Assembly: GCA_023134215.1 (NCBI GenBank)
Contig: JAGLUV010000043.1
Span: forward strand, 1 to 12,994
Origin: Candidatus Thorarchaeota archaeon
GTDB taxonomy: Archaea; Asgardarchaeota; Thorarchaeia; Thorarchaeales; Thorarchaeaceae
Direction: 5' to 3'
DNA: 12,994 nucleotides
Shown here: one piece after another, positions 6,818 through 12,994 of the stretch
Position numbering within the stretch: the first letter of the stretch is position 1
Layout of the letters: every line of letters begins with the position of its first letter
Notes under the pieces: model-generated
What the model saw: only the letters and a program-made list of their open reading frames with translations
Told to the model about the DNA's origin: nothing
Database searches by the model: none
Made by a program: the position numbers and the translations under genes

Positions 6818-7111
6818 GTGGCCAAGAAAAGGAAATCTGGCGGACGCTCGAAAGGGAGCTCCGGTAAGAGCAAAACCGTCCAGTGTTCGAAATGTGGACG
6901 TATCGTCCCTATAGACAAGGCGAAACGTCACACCAAGCGGGTGTCTCTTGTAGACTACCAGCTTGCGCGAGAACTGAGACAGCAAGGAAGCTTCATACAG
7001 ACCAAGCAAATCACGCAGTACTATTGTGTAAGCTGTGCCGTGCATACAGGCAGAGTCCAAATACGGCAAGCTAGCGAGAGGAAGACTGTACCGCGTCGTC
7101 GACGCTATTAG
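6818..7111 (+). CDS. rps26e: Small ribosomal subunit protein eS26
   Basis: Ribosomal protein eS26 of the small subunit, a zinc-binding protein that in eukaryotes lies at the mRNA exit channel near the 3' end of the small-subunit rRNA. The protein is 97 residues. It opens with the basic KKRKSGGRSKG, has two Cys pairs at 23/26 (QCSKCGRIVP) and 70/73 (YYCVSCAV), the family stretch DKAKRHTKRVSLVDYQLARELRQQG between them, and a basic C-terminal tail (RKTVPRRRRY). Among archaea eS26 is known from Asgard and TACK lineages and is generally missing from Euryarchaeota, which helps place this genome. GTG start chosen by the ribosome binding site and by family N terminus; 6812 is the alternative. trmY follows after 79 bases with no clear promoter or terminator between, so read-through is plausible. 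Confidence 0.96.
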   Translation: MAKKRKSGGRSKGSSGKSKTVQCSKCGRIVPIDKAKRHTKRVSLVDYQLARELRQQGSFIQTKQITQYYCVSCAVHTGRVQIRQASERKTVPRRRRY

Positions 7112-7190
7112 GTAAAATCGCAAGATGTCCGTCTATCGAAGTAACCCTACAGCAGAAGGTCCATAGAACCACACCTAGCTGGTACTCCAA

Positions 7191-7784
7191 ATGACCCAAC
7201 TTAATGGATTGCTCAGGTTCGTACAGGTTTTGCCACAATCTTCGATTGATGGAAAATTCCTCCTTAGGGACCTACCGGGCTCTGGAAAACGGATAGATAT
7301 TCTGTGCCGTGGCCTTGCCGCTTGCTTTGACTGGGGTCCTTCTACATGGCCAAAGTCTCAATTAGAGTTGACAGCTGTAATTGGAAACGAGATCATCCTG
7401 ACATTTCACCATTCAAGGGAAGACCATGCGAAAGGGGAACCTCAATGGGGCTCAATAATCAAAGATGCAATGAAAGGCAACTTGTCTGATAGTATCACTA
7501 TCAAGCATTCATCTCTTCACAGCTTCATCGCTGAGCTGCTAGCATCTGCAGGTTCTCAACTGTGGGTTCTAGAAGAGGACGGCATGTCCATCTCCAGCTG
7601 TATTGGCAATGATCGGGCATCGCAGAGCAGTTTTATTGTTGGAGACCATAGAGGTTTCGATTCGGGGACAAAGCGAGTCATTGATAACTGTAATATACCG
7701 AGCGTGTCGCTCGGAGCAGCCAGTTATCTGAGTAGTCATTGTATAGCTGCTGTAATCTCAGAGTTTGAAAGGATGATTGAATAA
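7191..7784 (+). CDS. trmY: tRNA (pseudouridine(54)-N1)-methyltransferase TrmY
   Basis: SPOUT-class SAM-dependent methyltransferase that converts pseudouridine 54 in the T-loop of archaeal tRNAs to N1-methylpseudouridine; it needs prior pseudouridylation by Pus10. Family landmarks are FLLRDLPGSGKRIDILCRGLA at the N terminus (residues 23-43), LWVLEEDG at 124-131, and the trefoil-knot SAM-binding loops FIVGDHRGF at 148-156 and SLGAASYLSSHCIA at 173-186. The C-terminal HC dipeptide of the family (usually ADHC) is kept here as SSHC. The length of 197 is normal. ATG start at 7191, with CTGGTAC about eight bases upstream as a weak ribosome binding site. Its TAA shares one base with the ATG of the PadR gene, so the two are translated from one message. 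Confidence 0.94.
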   Translation: MTQLNGLLRFVQVLPQSSIDGKFLLRDLPGSGKRIDILCRGLAACFDWGPSTWPKSQLELTAVIGNEIILTFHHSREDHAKGEPQWGSIIKDAMKGNLSDSITIKHSSLHSFIAELLASAGSQLWVLEEDGMSISSCIGNDRASQSSFIVGDHRGFDSGTKRVIDNCNIPSVSLGAASYLSSHCIAAVISEFERMIE

Positions 7785-8134
7785 TGCCAGAAAGTCTTCA
7801 TTCACAAGAGAAATCCAAGGCCATCAAACGATTAACAGACAAGCTGACAAAGGAGATGCTTTGGGTGTACATTCTTCGACTCCTTCAGGAGAGACCCCTC
7901 TACGGATACGAAATAAAGCGTCTAATAACTCAGAGATTTGCATTCTCTCCTGCTACTGTCAGCGGCTATGCAATCATCTACAGATCAGTCAGGGATGGTC
8001 TCATAGAAGCTCAGAAGGGCGGTGACTCCCCCAGAAAGTACTACACCATCACAGAGAATGGACGTCAAGCAATGAAGGAGGCAAAGGCCTTTCTTGAAAG
8101 GACTGTAGGAACGGTCTTTGATCTGACTGAGTGA
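7784..8134 (+). CDS. PadR family transcriptional regulator
   Basis: Predicted 116-residue DNA-binding regulator of the PadR winged-helix family, single-domain (short C-terminal helix) type. The N-terminal helix with YGYEIKRLI (40-48) matches the LYGYEI hallmark, followed by the recognition-helix region SPATVSGYAIIYRSVRDGLIEAQ and the wing SPRKYYTITENGRQAM at 82-97. The helix from 97 to 108 would be the dimerisation helix. The ligand and operator are unknown. The ATG overlaps the trmY stop (TAATG), so its level should follow that of trmY; no ribosome binding site other than one inside the trmY end is visible. The gene is convergent with the phosphatidyltransferase gene. The 170-base gap after it holds no gene I can support, only a weak hairpin at the far end. 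Confidence 0.93.
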   Translation: MPESLHSQEKSKAIKRLTDKLTKEMLWVYILRLLQERPLYGYEIKRLITQRFAFSPATVSGYAIIYRSVRDGLIEAQKGGDSPRKYYTITENGRQAMKEAKAFLERTVGTVFDLTE

Positions 8135-8292
8135 CTGTTCATCAGGCATGCAAACCAATGTACTTGTGGTCGATCTGCAAATGTCCTAGCGCGACCTCAT
8201 GATTTCATCCCGTATCTACAGCGCCCCTAAGGATAATCCAGTCCACACTATGGAAATACAGCGTGTCAAATAGGTTGTATTGCGGATTCCAG

Positions 8293-8308
8293 ATGATAAC
8301 AATATCAT
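8293..8308 (-). terminator. AT-rich hairpin over the phosphatidyltransferase stop codon
   Basis: ATGATA and TATCAT form perfect six-base arms around a four-base loop, and the TGA stop at 8305-8307 lies inside one arm. It is AT-rich and has no T-run behind it, so a role in 3' end formation is only a possibility. It lies in the convergent space with padR. Confidence 0.2.
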
Positions 8309-8988
8309 ATGTCGCGTGATTCACTGCGCTCCAACTCGCGGATGACCTTGTGAGCATATGCGAGACGTTGAACGACTGTAAAATGAGACAGTATCCCCAC
8401 AACAACGATGCAAATCGTGAGAATGTTCCATATTTGAAGGGAGAGGAACAAGTCAAGCGCCCACATGGGAATCGAAGAGCTATAGCCCATCCAGCCATCG
8501 ACTGTGTCAACCGCCAGCAGAAGAATCCCAGCAACTGTGATGATGAGTTTTTCCTGACGCTCGGCAATGCCTACAGCACAATCTTTCATGCCTCCCACAG
8601 ATTCAGCTTTTGCTCGGGTGAAGCTAGCCATCAACATCCCGAATAGAGCGAAATACCCCCAGAACCAAGGAATGAATCCGCCCATCATAAGGCCCAGCAT
8701 GAACAGAAACTCAGCATAGCGGTCCAATGTATGATCGAATGTCGCGCCAAATCGTGAGATGAGATTCGCTGCGCGCGCCACTGCACCATCGAACATGTCC
8801 AAGACTACTGTGAATACCATAAGTGCAAGACCCAGAAGAAGGTCACCCAAGTAGAAGATATAGGCACTAAGCAGTGCAACTACCAGCGTTAGTGTGGTAA
8901 TCATATTTGGAGTAATTCCAGTACGCGCTAATGCTTTTCCGATGGGCATCATAGCTTTCTGATATCGTTCTCTGAGTTTGCCTAACAT
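8305..8988 (-). CDS. CDP-alcohol phosphatidyltransferase, probable archaetidylinositol phosphate synthase
   Basis: Integral membrane enzyme that replaces the CMP of CDP-archaeol with an alcohol headgroup during archaeal phospholipid synthesis. The complete family motif lies at residues 64-89: Asp64, Asp67-Gly68, Ala71-Arg72, Gly81, Asp85 and Asp89, the metal and CDP ligands. The segment FTRAKAESVGG followed by IAERQEKLII (123-150) is like phosphatidylinositol-phosphate synthases, so myo-inositol-1-phosphate is the likely acceptor; archaetidylglycerol or another headgroup is less likely. About six membrane spans are visible. The open frame reaches a TTG at 9027, but I place the start at the ATG at 8988. 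The family starts with MLxxLR, GTGA lies five bases upstream, and the TATA-like box at 9038-9045 would put transcription start downstream of the TTG. It follows lysS with its own promoter in between. Confidence 0.9.
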   Translation of the reverse strand: MLGKLRERYQKAMMPIGKALARTGITPNMITTLTLVVALLSAYIFYLGDLLLGLALMVFTVVLDMFDGAVARAANLISRFGATFDHTLDRYAEFLFMLGLMMGGFIPWFWGYFALFGMLMASFTRAKAESVGGMKDCAVGIAERQEKLIITVAGILLLAVDTVDGWMGYSSSIPMWALDLFLSLQIWNILTICIVVVGILSHFTVVQRLAYAHKVIRELERSESRDI

Positions 8989-9037
8989 GAAATTCACGTG
9001 TCCAGATGGATAGCCGGAATCGTGCAAAGTTGGTGTG

Positions 9038-9045
9038 TTAATAAA
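9038..9045 (-). promoter_or_regulatory. TATA box candidate for the phosphatidyltransferase gene
   Basis: TTTATTAA on the minus strand is a close match to the archaeal TATA consensus and lies 50 bases before the chosen ATG. Initiation about 25 bases downstream, near 9015, would give a leader of about 25 bases. It would also exclude the earlier in-frame TTG at 9027 from the message. Confidence 0.5.
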
Positions 9046-9065
9046 CGTGTTGTGGGTTTTTCACT

Positions 9066-10733
9066 CTACAGAACACTCGCAATTCGATCAGCAACCCATC
9101 CTCGTCCAAGAGTGGTGATGAATGGAGCAAGACGTGGTCCTGACTTGCGAGAGATGAGTATGCGATATATCACCACAAATGCCCGTCGATCCTTTATTCC
9201 AACTCCGCGAGCGGCTTCGAATATCGCTGACTGCAGGTTATCTTCGTCCAGATCCTTATGATGCAATAGCTCTACTACTCTAGCCAGAAATGCTCTGTCA
9301 GGGTCAGTCAATGTACTAAGGATGTCTTGAGGAACTTCCTCCGTAATCTCAATCCTATCGCGTTCGGAACCATACTCGCGAACCCAGTACAGCGCGCGCT
9401 TCAATCTAGGTTCAATAAGAGCCTTCGTTTCTTGGGAGATTTCCTCCAAGCCATGCTGTTTTTTCATGGCCTGCTCGCACTTTTCGAGTGTCGCTTCGTG
9501 CCCTAGTATTTCTTCTAGCTGAGATATGACGATTGCGAACTTGAACGGGAGTTTCGGTATGTATTCCGGAGATAAGTCCCCAGACAAACATAGAGGATAG
9601 ACCAGCTGTGCTAGTTCGCGCCTTGTTTCATTGGCTTCTTCAACACCATAATAGACCCGCTCAAACCTCTCATACTCATCAATCATGTCAGGGATTCGCT
9701 CCGGTTGAATGTTGATTGCGCGCGTAAGGTCAGTTTTCAATAGCAGATATCTGTAAAGCTCCGGTGGGGCAATTGATAGCCAGACACGGGGAGTGAAGAC
9801 AATGCCTTCGGAGGTGCTCATGTCACGTCCTCCAATACGCACCCATTCGTAAGGCACCTTGACAGGTCCAGGCCAATTAAATACTCTCTGAGAAACCTCG
9901 AGCCCAGTGTCGTATGAACCTCCTTTGACTGAATGATCCTTGCCAGCCGGTTCGCAGGTCACATTGAGAATATGCCATTTGGCGGGCCAGTCGACTCTCC
10001 ATACCAATTTGACCTGAAGCTTGTCAAGAGTGGCTTCGTCAGAGTGTCCACAGGCGTGGCACTCGTATGAAACTATGTCACTTTCAGGATTGTAGGAGAT
10101 TATTCTGTTCGGAATTATCGCTCCTTTTGCACCTGCCTGAAGATGTCCACACTTGGGACAGACCACAGATGCGGGATACCAGTTCTTCATTGATTCAACG
10201 TATTGCTCCTTCTGCTCTTCGTTGAAATCATTAGCAACATACTCGATCATTATGTCCCTGATTGCCTCTGTGTGTTTCAGGCAGATGCGGACAGCATCGT
10301 GCATCTCTGGCGTTTCATACAGTTTTGAGGACCAGATTATCTCAGGATTGACACCGAAAGCTTCGAAGGTTTCTATGAGTTCATTTGCGAAATGAGTCCC
10401 GTAGCTGCTACAGCATCCAAACTCGTCAACGACTTCTGAATATGGAATGCCAACCCAGTCCTCTAGATTGAGGGAAACCGATGCGGGGAACGAACGTACG
10501 GGATCATAGTCATCCACCACGAACATCGTGCGTGCATCATTTCCTGTTCGAAGGAGCTCTCTCTTGATCACATCAGCAATTATGATCTCTCTCATGATGC
10601 CAATGTGAATGCTTCCGCTTGGACTCTTTCCGGTGGAAATCAAGTATACTGCAGCGTTTCTTTTGAGAACCTCTTCAGTCACATCTCGAATCCAATGGAT
10701 GGAGAACTCTTCTTCGGGAGATTCGCTAGTCAT
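9066..10733 (-). CDS. lysS: Lysyl-tRNA synthetase, class I
   Basis: Charges tRNA-Lys with lysine in an ATP-dependent reaction, using the Rossmann-fold class I enzyme found in most archaea instead of the class II LysRS of eukaryotes and most bacteria. The HIGH-type motif is HIGI at 43-46 within STGKSPSGSIHIGI. A zinc-ribbon insert carries Cys192/195 (CPKCGH) and Cys225/228 (CHACGH). The lysine/ATP pocket segment EPAGKDHSVKGGSYDTG lies at 261-277, and the KMSKS-type loop is GRDMSTSEG at 302-310, where Asp replaces the usual first Lys. A helical C-terminal anticodon-binding domain follows from about 380. Length of 555 is typical. The ATG has AGGA (10744-10741) seven bases upstream. It follows the ABC permease gene by 49 bases on the same strand and may share its transcript. 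Confidence 0.97.
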   Translation of the reverse strand: MTSESPEEEFSIHWIRDVTEEVLKRNAAVYLISTGKSPSGSIHIGIMREIIIADVIKRELLRTGNDARTMFVVDDYDPVRSFPASVSLNLEDWVGIPYSEVVDEFGCCSSYGTHFANELIETFEAFGVNPEIIWSSKLYETPEMHDAVRICLKHTEAIRDIMIEYVANDFNEEQKEQYVESMKNWYPASVVCPKCGHLQAGAKGAIIPNRIISYNPESDIVSYECHACGHSDEATLDKLQVKLVWRVDWPAKWHILNVTCEPAGKDHSVKGGSYDTGLEVSQRVFNWPGPVKVPYEWVRIGGRDMSTSEGIVFTPRVWLSIAPPELYRYLLLKTDLTRAINIQPERIPDMIDEYERFERVYYGVEEANETRRELAQLVYPLCLSGDLSPEYIPKLPFKFAIVISQLEEILGHEATLEKCEQAMKKQHGLEEISQETKALIEPRLKRALYWVREYGSERDRIEITEEVPQDILSTLTDPDRAFLARVVELLHHKDLDEDNLQSAIFEAARGVGIKDRRAFVVIYRILISRKSGPRLAPFITTLGRGWVADRIASVL

Positions 10734-10782
10734 TGGGGATTCCTGCTGGCACTCACTGACTTTCTCTAAAGAACGTTGTCCC

Positions 10783-12636
10783 TTAAACCGCGAATTCCGA
10801 CACTCTGAGGTCTCTACGGCTCATGAATAAGAGGAACACAGGCACAGCCGACAGCACCACTACTATGAGCATTGATACTAGCATGATAGCAATACCGGTT
10901 GGGAGATATAGTAGCGAAGGAACTGCAGCTTCGGGTACCAGGAAGTAGATGCTGAATAGTGTCGCTACTAAGACCGCTGGAAGGCCAGCAGTGAGCCCGA
11001 TTTCAACCCCTTCTGCAATCATTGTCCTTGCGATAAATGAGGGCTTCGCACCAATTGACTTCATAATCACATAGTCTCGAAATCTTCCAAATACTGAAAC
11101 CAGTAGATAGTTCATCAAGCTCAGGAATGCACTTAGGAGTGCTATCAATGGTAGTGGTTGTAGCAGACTCCAAAAGGCGCCAAGGGTTGCTAAATTGCTT
11201 TCAAGAACCTCTTGCTGTAGGAAAATTCCAAATCCGGTTTCATCTGATACAAGCGCTTGTATTCGTGAAATCATGGAGGAAGAGTAATCTTCCACTTGTA
11301 CTAGAACGAGGTTACTCTCAGATATGCCATAGAGCTGCTGCATGATAGAAAGATCCATGAGGGTCATATTGCCACCATTGATAATATCGAAAGCTATCGC
11401 CTTGACCTCGAATGAAGCTCCATGAATTCCAAGACTCTGTATGAGAGGGTCCTCGAAAAGCGTGTTCGCCATCCCCCCACCAACCCACACTTGATGGGAG
11501 GAATTTGTTTCATCACCGTAATAATACCAATCGGATACTGTATTGTCCCAATCCAAACCTACAACAATTGCCTCTCCAACCCTCGAATCCCCGATGAGTT
11601 CGTACTGGTCAAGATTGTCATTCCAGACAGATTTGGCAATCTCTGAAACGGTTGTAAAGTCCACTAGTCGTTGTTCAACTCGTGAAACTCCAGATAGGGC
11701 TTCCAAGCCCGCGACGAGTGTGGAAGGCACCAAGTACGGTGTGTCGATAAAACTGAAGGATTCGTTAAGCATAGAGCCTGTCAGAGAATACGCATCGTAG
11801 TATTGAGCTAGGAGATCTGGATTACCGACAGCTATAACGTTTGTCCCCATAGAGCGTGAAATGTAGGCGTTGGTAGTTGTATCGACTACCCCTCCGCCAA
11901 TCCAAAGCAAGGATGCCAGAGAAAAGCTTAGGAAGAGCGAGAGGGCGGTTCTTCGCGTACCCTTGATTCGCCGTCCGGTGGCCTTTGTGGCAAGCCTAAA
12001 GGGAAGCCCGAAGCTATCTAGGAAACCATGCTTCTTGATCTTCATTCCAACGTCAGGATTCAGTGCATCAATGGGAGTTTCATGAACAGTAGAGTAGATA
12101 GGTCGTTGAGCTGAAAAGTATCCAATGAGTAGATAGACGCCGCAGAGAAGAGCCACCTGAAGCACTGGATACTGAAATGTAAACTGTGCGTTGGGGAGCA
12201 CAGAAGCCAGCCAGATGAGCCCGGCGAAGTATAGTAGGGTTCCAACAGCGGCTCCAAGCGCCACCCCTCCAACTAACAGTATCACCGCTTGTGTCATGAA
12301 ATGGTCGAATATCGAGTCCATCAAGGTCCCAATGGCTTTCATTAATCCAATGTCCTTCCTTCTGCTCACCATTTCCAACGAGATTGTGCTCGAAACAACC
12401 ACAGTGCCCAAAACAAAGACCAACAGCAAGACCGACCAAATGAAGGTTTCAAAAAATACCCGCATTGATGATGTTGATGGAGTCGATGTCAGGAGTGTTG
12501 TAACGTCCAGCAGCACATTTCCAAATAGGAAGAGGAATGTTGTCGAAGCAACGACACTGGAAATGGAGAGAAGAGCAAGAGCTGTACGAAATGGTCTGCG
12601 TCTGAGATCCTGGGATGCATAATCTTGGTCAGACAT
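10783..12636 (-). CDS. ABC transporter permease, duplicated FtsX-domain type
   Basis: Membrane subunit of an ABC exporter or mechanotransmitter of the FtsX/MacB/LolCE superfamily, 617 residues. About eight spans are visible, near 17-40, 66-90, 115-143, 158-178, 231-252, 484-517, 540-567 and 580-605. The first FtsX-like domain has the coupling-helix segment SRRKDIGLMKAIG at 91-103; the second has GRFRDYVIMKSIGA at 517-530. Both match the FtsX pattern for contact with the ATPase. The ectodomain lies between spans 5 and 6 (about 253-483), while the first half has only a 25-residue outer loop, so the duplication is asymmetric. The cargo is unknown; lipoprotein, lipid, peptide or cell-envelope roles are all possible. 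The ATG at 12636 overlaps the ATPase gene end by eight bases, and AGTTG/GAG just before it is the only ribosome binding site candidate. Confidence 0.93.
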   Translation of the reverse strand: MSDQDYASQDLRRRPFRTALALLSISSVVASTTFLFLFGNVLLDVTTLLTSTPSTSSMRVFFETFIWSVLLLVFVLGTVVVSSTISLEMVSRRKDIGLMKAIGTLMDSIFDHFMTQAVILLVGGVALGAAVGTLLYFAGLIWLASVLPNAQFTFQYPVLQVALLCGVYLLIGYFSAQRPIYSTVHETPIDALNPDVGMKIKKHGFLDSFGLPFRLATKATGRRIKGTRRTALSLFLSFSLASLLWIGGGVVDTTTNAYISRSMGTNVIAVGNPDLLAQYYDAYSLTGSMLNESFSFIDTPYLVPSTLVAGLEALSGVSRVEQRLVDFTTVSEIAKSVWNDNLDQYELIGDSRVGEAIVVGLDWDNTVSDWYYYGDETNSSHQVWVGGGMANTLFEDPLIQSLGIHGASFEVKAIAFDIINGGNMTLMDLSIMQQLYGISESNLVLVQVEDYSSSMISRIQALVSDETGFGIFLQQEVLESNLATLGAFWSLLQPLPLIALLSAFLSLMNYLLVSVFGRFRDYVIMKSIGAKPSFIARTMIAEGVEIGLTAGLPAVLVATLFSIYFLVPEAAVPSLLYLPTGIAIMLVSMLIVVVLSAVPVFLLFMSRRDLRVSEFAV

Positions 12637-12994
12637 CGCTCAACAACTCTCCTTGTGACATTTTGAAGCGGCGCACTCCGGGCGTCGAGAAAATCTTCTC
12701 ATCGTGCGTCATGACAATTATTGCTTTGCCTCTGTTGTTGAGATTGCGTAGTATTGTCCGGACCATTTCCGCACTTACTTCGTCCAGATTCGCCGTCGGT
12801 TCGTCTGCAAGAATGATTGGAGGGTCATTTGCCATTGCTCGCGCTAAGGCGACCCTTTGCTGCTCTCCGGAACTCAACTGCCAAGGTAGGTGATCCAGTC
12901 TGTCATTCATGTCAACCATTTCAAGCAGACTGCGAGCCTCTGCATTCAGCTCTGAGATTGGTTCAGGGGATAGCTGCATGGGAAACATAACATT
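12629..12994 (-). CDS. ABC transporter ATP-binding protein, FtsX-type, 5' truncated by window edge
   Basis: ATPase subunit that pairs with the permease directly downstream. The frame is open to the window edge; the first residues read NVMFPMQLS, which normally follows the Q-loop of LolD/MacB-like ATPases, so the Walker A and Q-loop half is outside the window. The ATG at 12988 is therefore internal and not the start. Visible motifs are the ABC signature LSSGEQQRVALARA (LSSGE in place of LSGGQ), Walker B IILADEP with the D-loop ANLDE, and the H-loop VMTHDEK. The stop lies inside the first codons of the permease gene, an eight-base overlap that implies coupled translation in a fixed ratio. It is distinct from the ATPase at the left edge: the signature differs (SSGE against SGGE), as do the residues after Walker B. 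Confidence 0.94.
   Translation of the reverse strand, partial: NVMFPMQLSPEPISELNAEARSLLEMVDMNDRLDHLPWQLSSGEQQRVALARAMANDPPIILADEPTANLDEVSAEMVRTILRNLNNRGKAIIVMTHDEKIFSTPGVRRFKMSQGELLSDV

Noticed and set aside
8205-8567. Minus-strand open frame of 120 codons at the padR/phosphatidyltransferase junction
   Set aside because: It overlaps the phosphatidyltransferase gene in another frame and lacks any recognisable domain or coherent composition; the overlapping gene has full catalytic motifs.
9945-9960. GGTTCGCAGGT resembling a tRNA T-loop
   Set aside because: It lies inside lysS coding for a conserved segment, and no acceptor stem or anticodon arm can be built around it.
10763-10771. CTTTAGAGA upstream of lysS as a TATA box resembling the one before 644
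   Set aside because: It lies so close to the ATG that initiation 25 bases on would leave out the AGGA ribosome binding site; co-transcription with the permease gene is simpler.
11870-11888. Inverted repeat GGTAGT/ACTACC inside the permease gene
   Set aside because: Six-base arms inside coding sequence are expected by chance in a window of this size.
1-12994. Search for CRISPR, transposase, integrase, toxin-antitoxin or defence genes
   Set aside because: No direct-repeat array, no terminal repeats and no such protein motifs were seen; all sizeable reading frames are accounted for by the genes listed.

Overview
This window reads as archaeal chromosome. Archaeal markers are a class I lysyl-tRNA synthetase, an archaeal-type (class I) CCA-adding enzyme, the SPOUT methyltransferase TrmY, a CDP-archaeol-type phosphatidyltransferase, a UPF0282 metallo-beta-lactamase-fold protein and ribosomal protein eS26. 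eS26 is known from Asgard and TACK archaea but is generally absent from Euryarchaeota. Together with an alpha-SNAP-like TPR protein and a histone-deacetylase-family enzyme, this points to an Asgard archaeon, perhaps Thorarchaeia-like. That placement is inference from gene content. Genes are tightly packed, no gap exceeds about 170 bases, and I found no tRNA, rRNA, CRISPR array, insertion sequence or phage gene.

Layout. Bases 1-543 (+) hold the 3' part of an FtsX-type ABC exporter ATPase. Next come a helical-repeat plus winged-helix protein (644-1474, +) and a 73-residue CxxC protein (1581-1802, +). A helical protein of unknown function converges on these (1824-2414, -). A minus-strand pair follows, read leftward: a Nudix hydrolase (3504-3998) whose stop overlaps the start of a UPF0282 protein (2518-3507) by four bases. 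From a divergent intergenic region at about 4000-4156, a plus-strand block of information-processing genes runs: cca (4157-5635), an HDAC-family deacetylase (5651-6721), eS26 (6818-7111), trmY (7191-7784) and a PadR-family regulator (7784-8134) that overlaps trmY by one base. The rest is minus-strand, read leftward: a second ABC ATPase (12629 to the window edge), its overlapping permease (10783-12636), class I lysS (9066-10733) and a probable archaetidylinositol phosphate synthase (8305-8988) with its own TATA-like element.

How the genes relate. The central block is biased to tRNA maturation and translation: CCA end synthesis, T-loop N1-methylpseudouridine54 formation, a small-subunit protein and, on the other strand, lysine charging. 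The ABC genes at both edges are separate exporters of the FtsX/MacB/LolCDE kind with unknown cargo. I see no clear evidence of an undescribed defence or mobile system. The most interesting items are the TPR plus winged-helix protein, the nested inverted repeat at 2448-2490, the trmY-padR coupling, and the uncharacterised proteins at 1581-1802 and 1824-2414.
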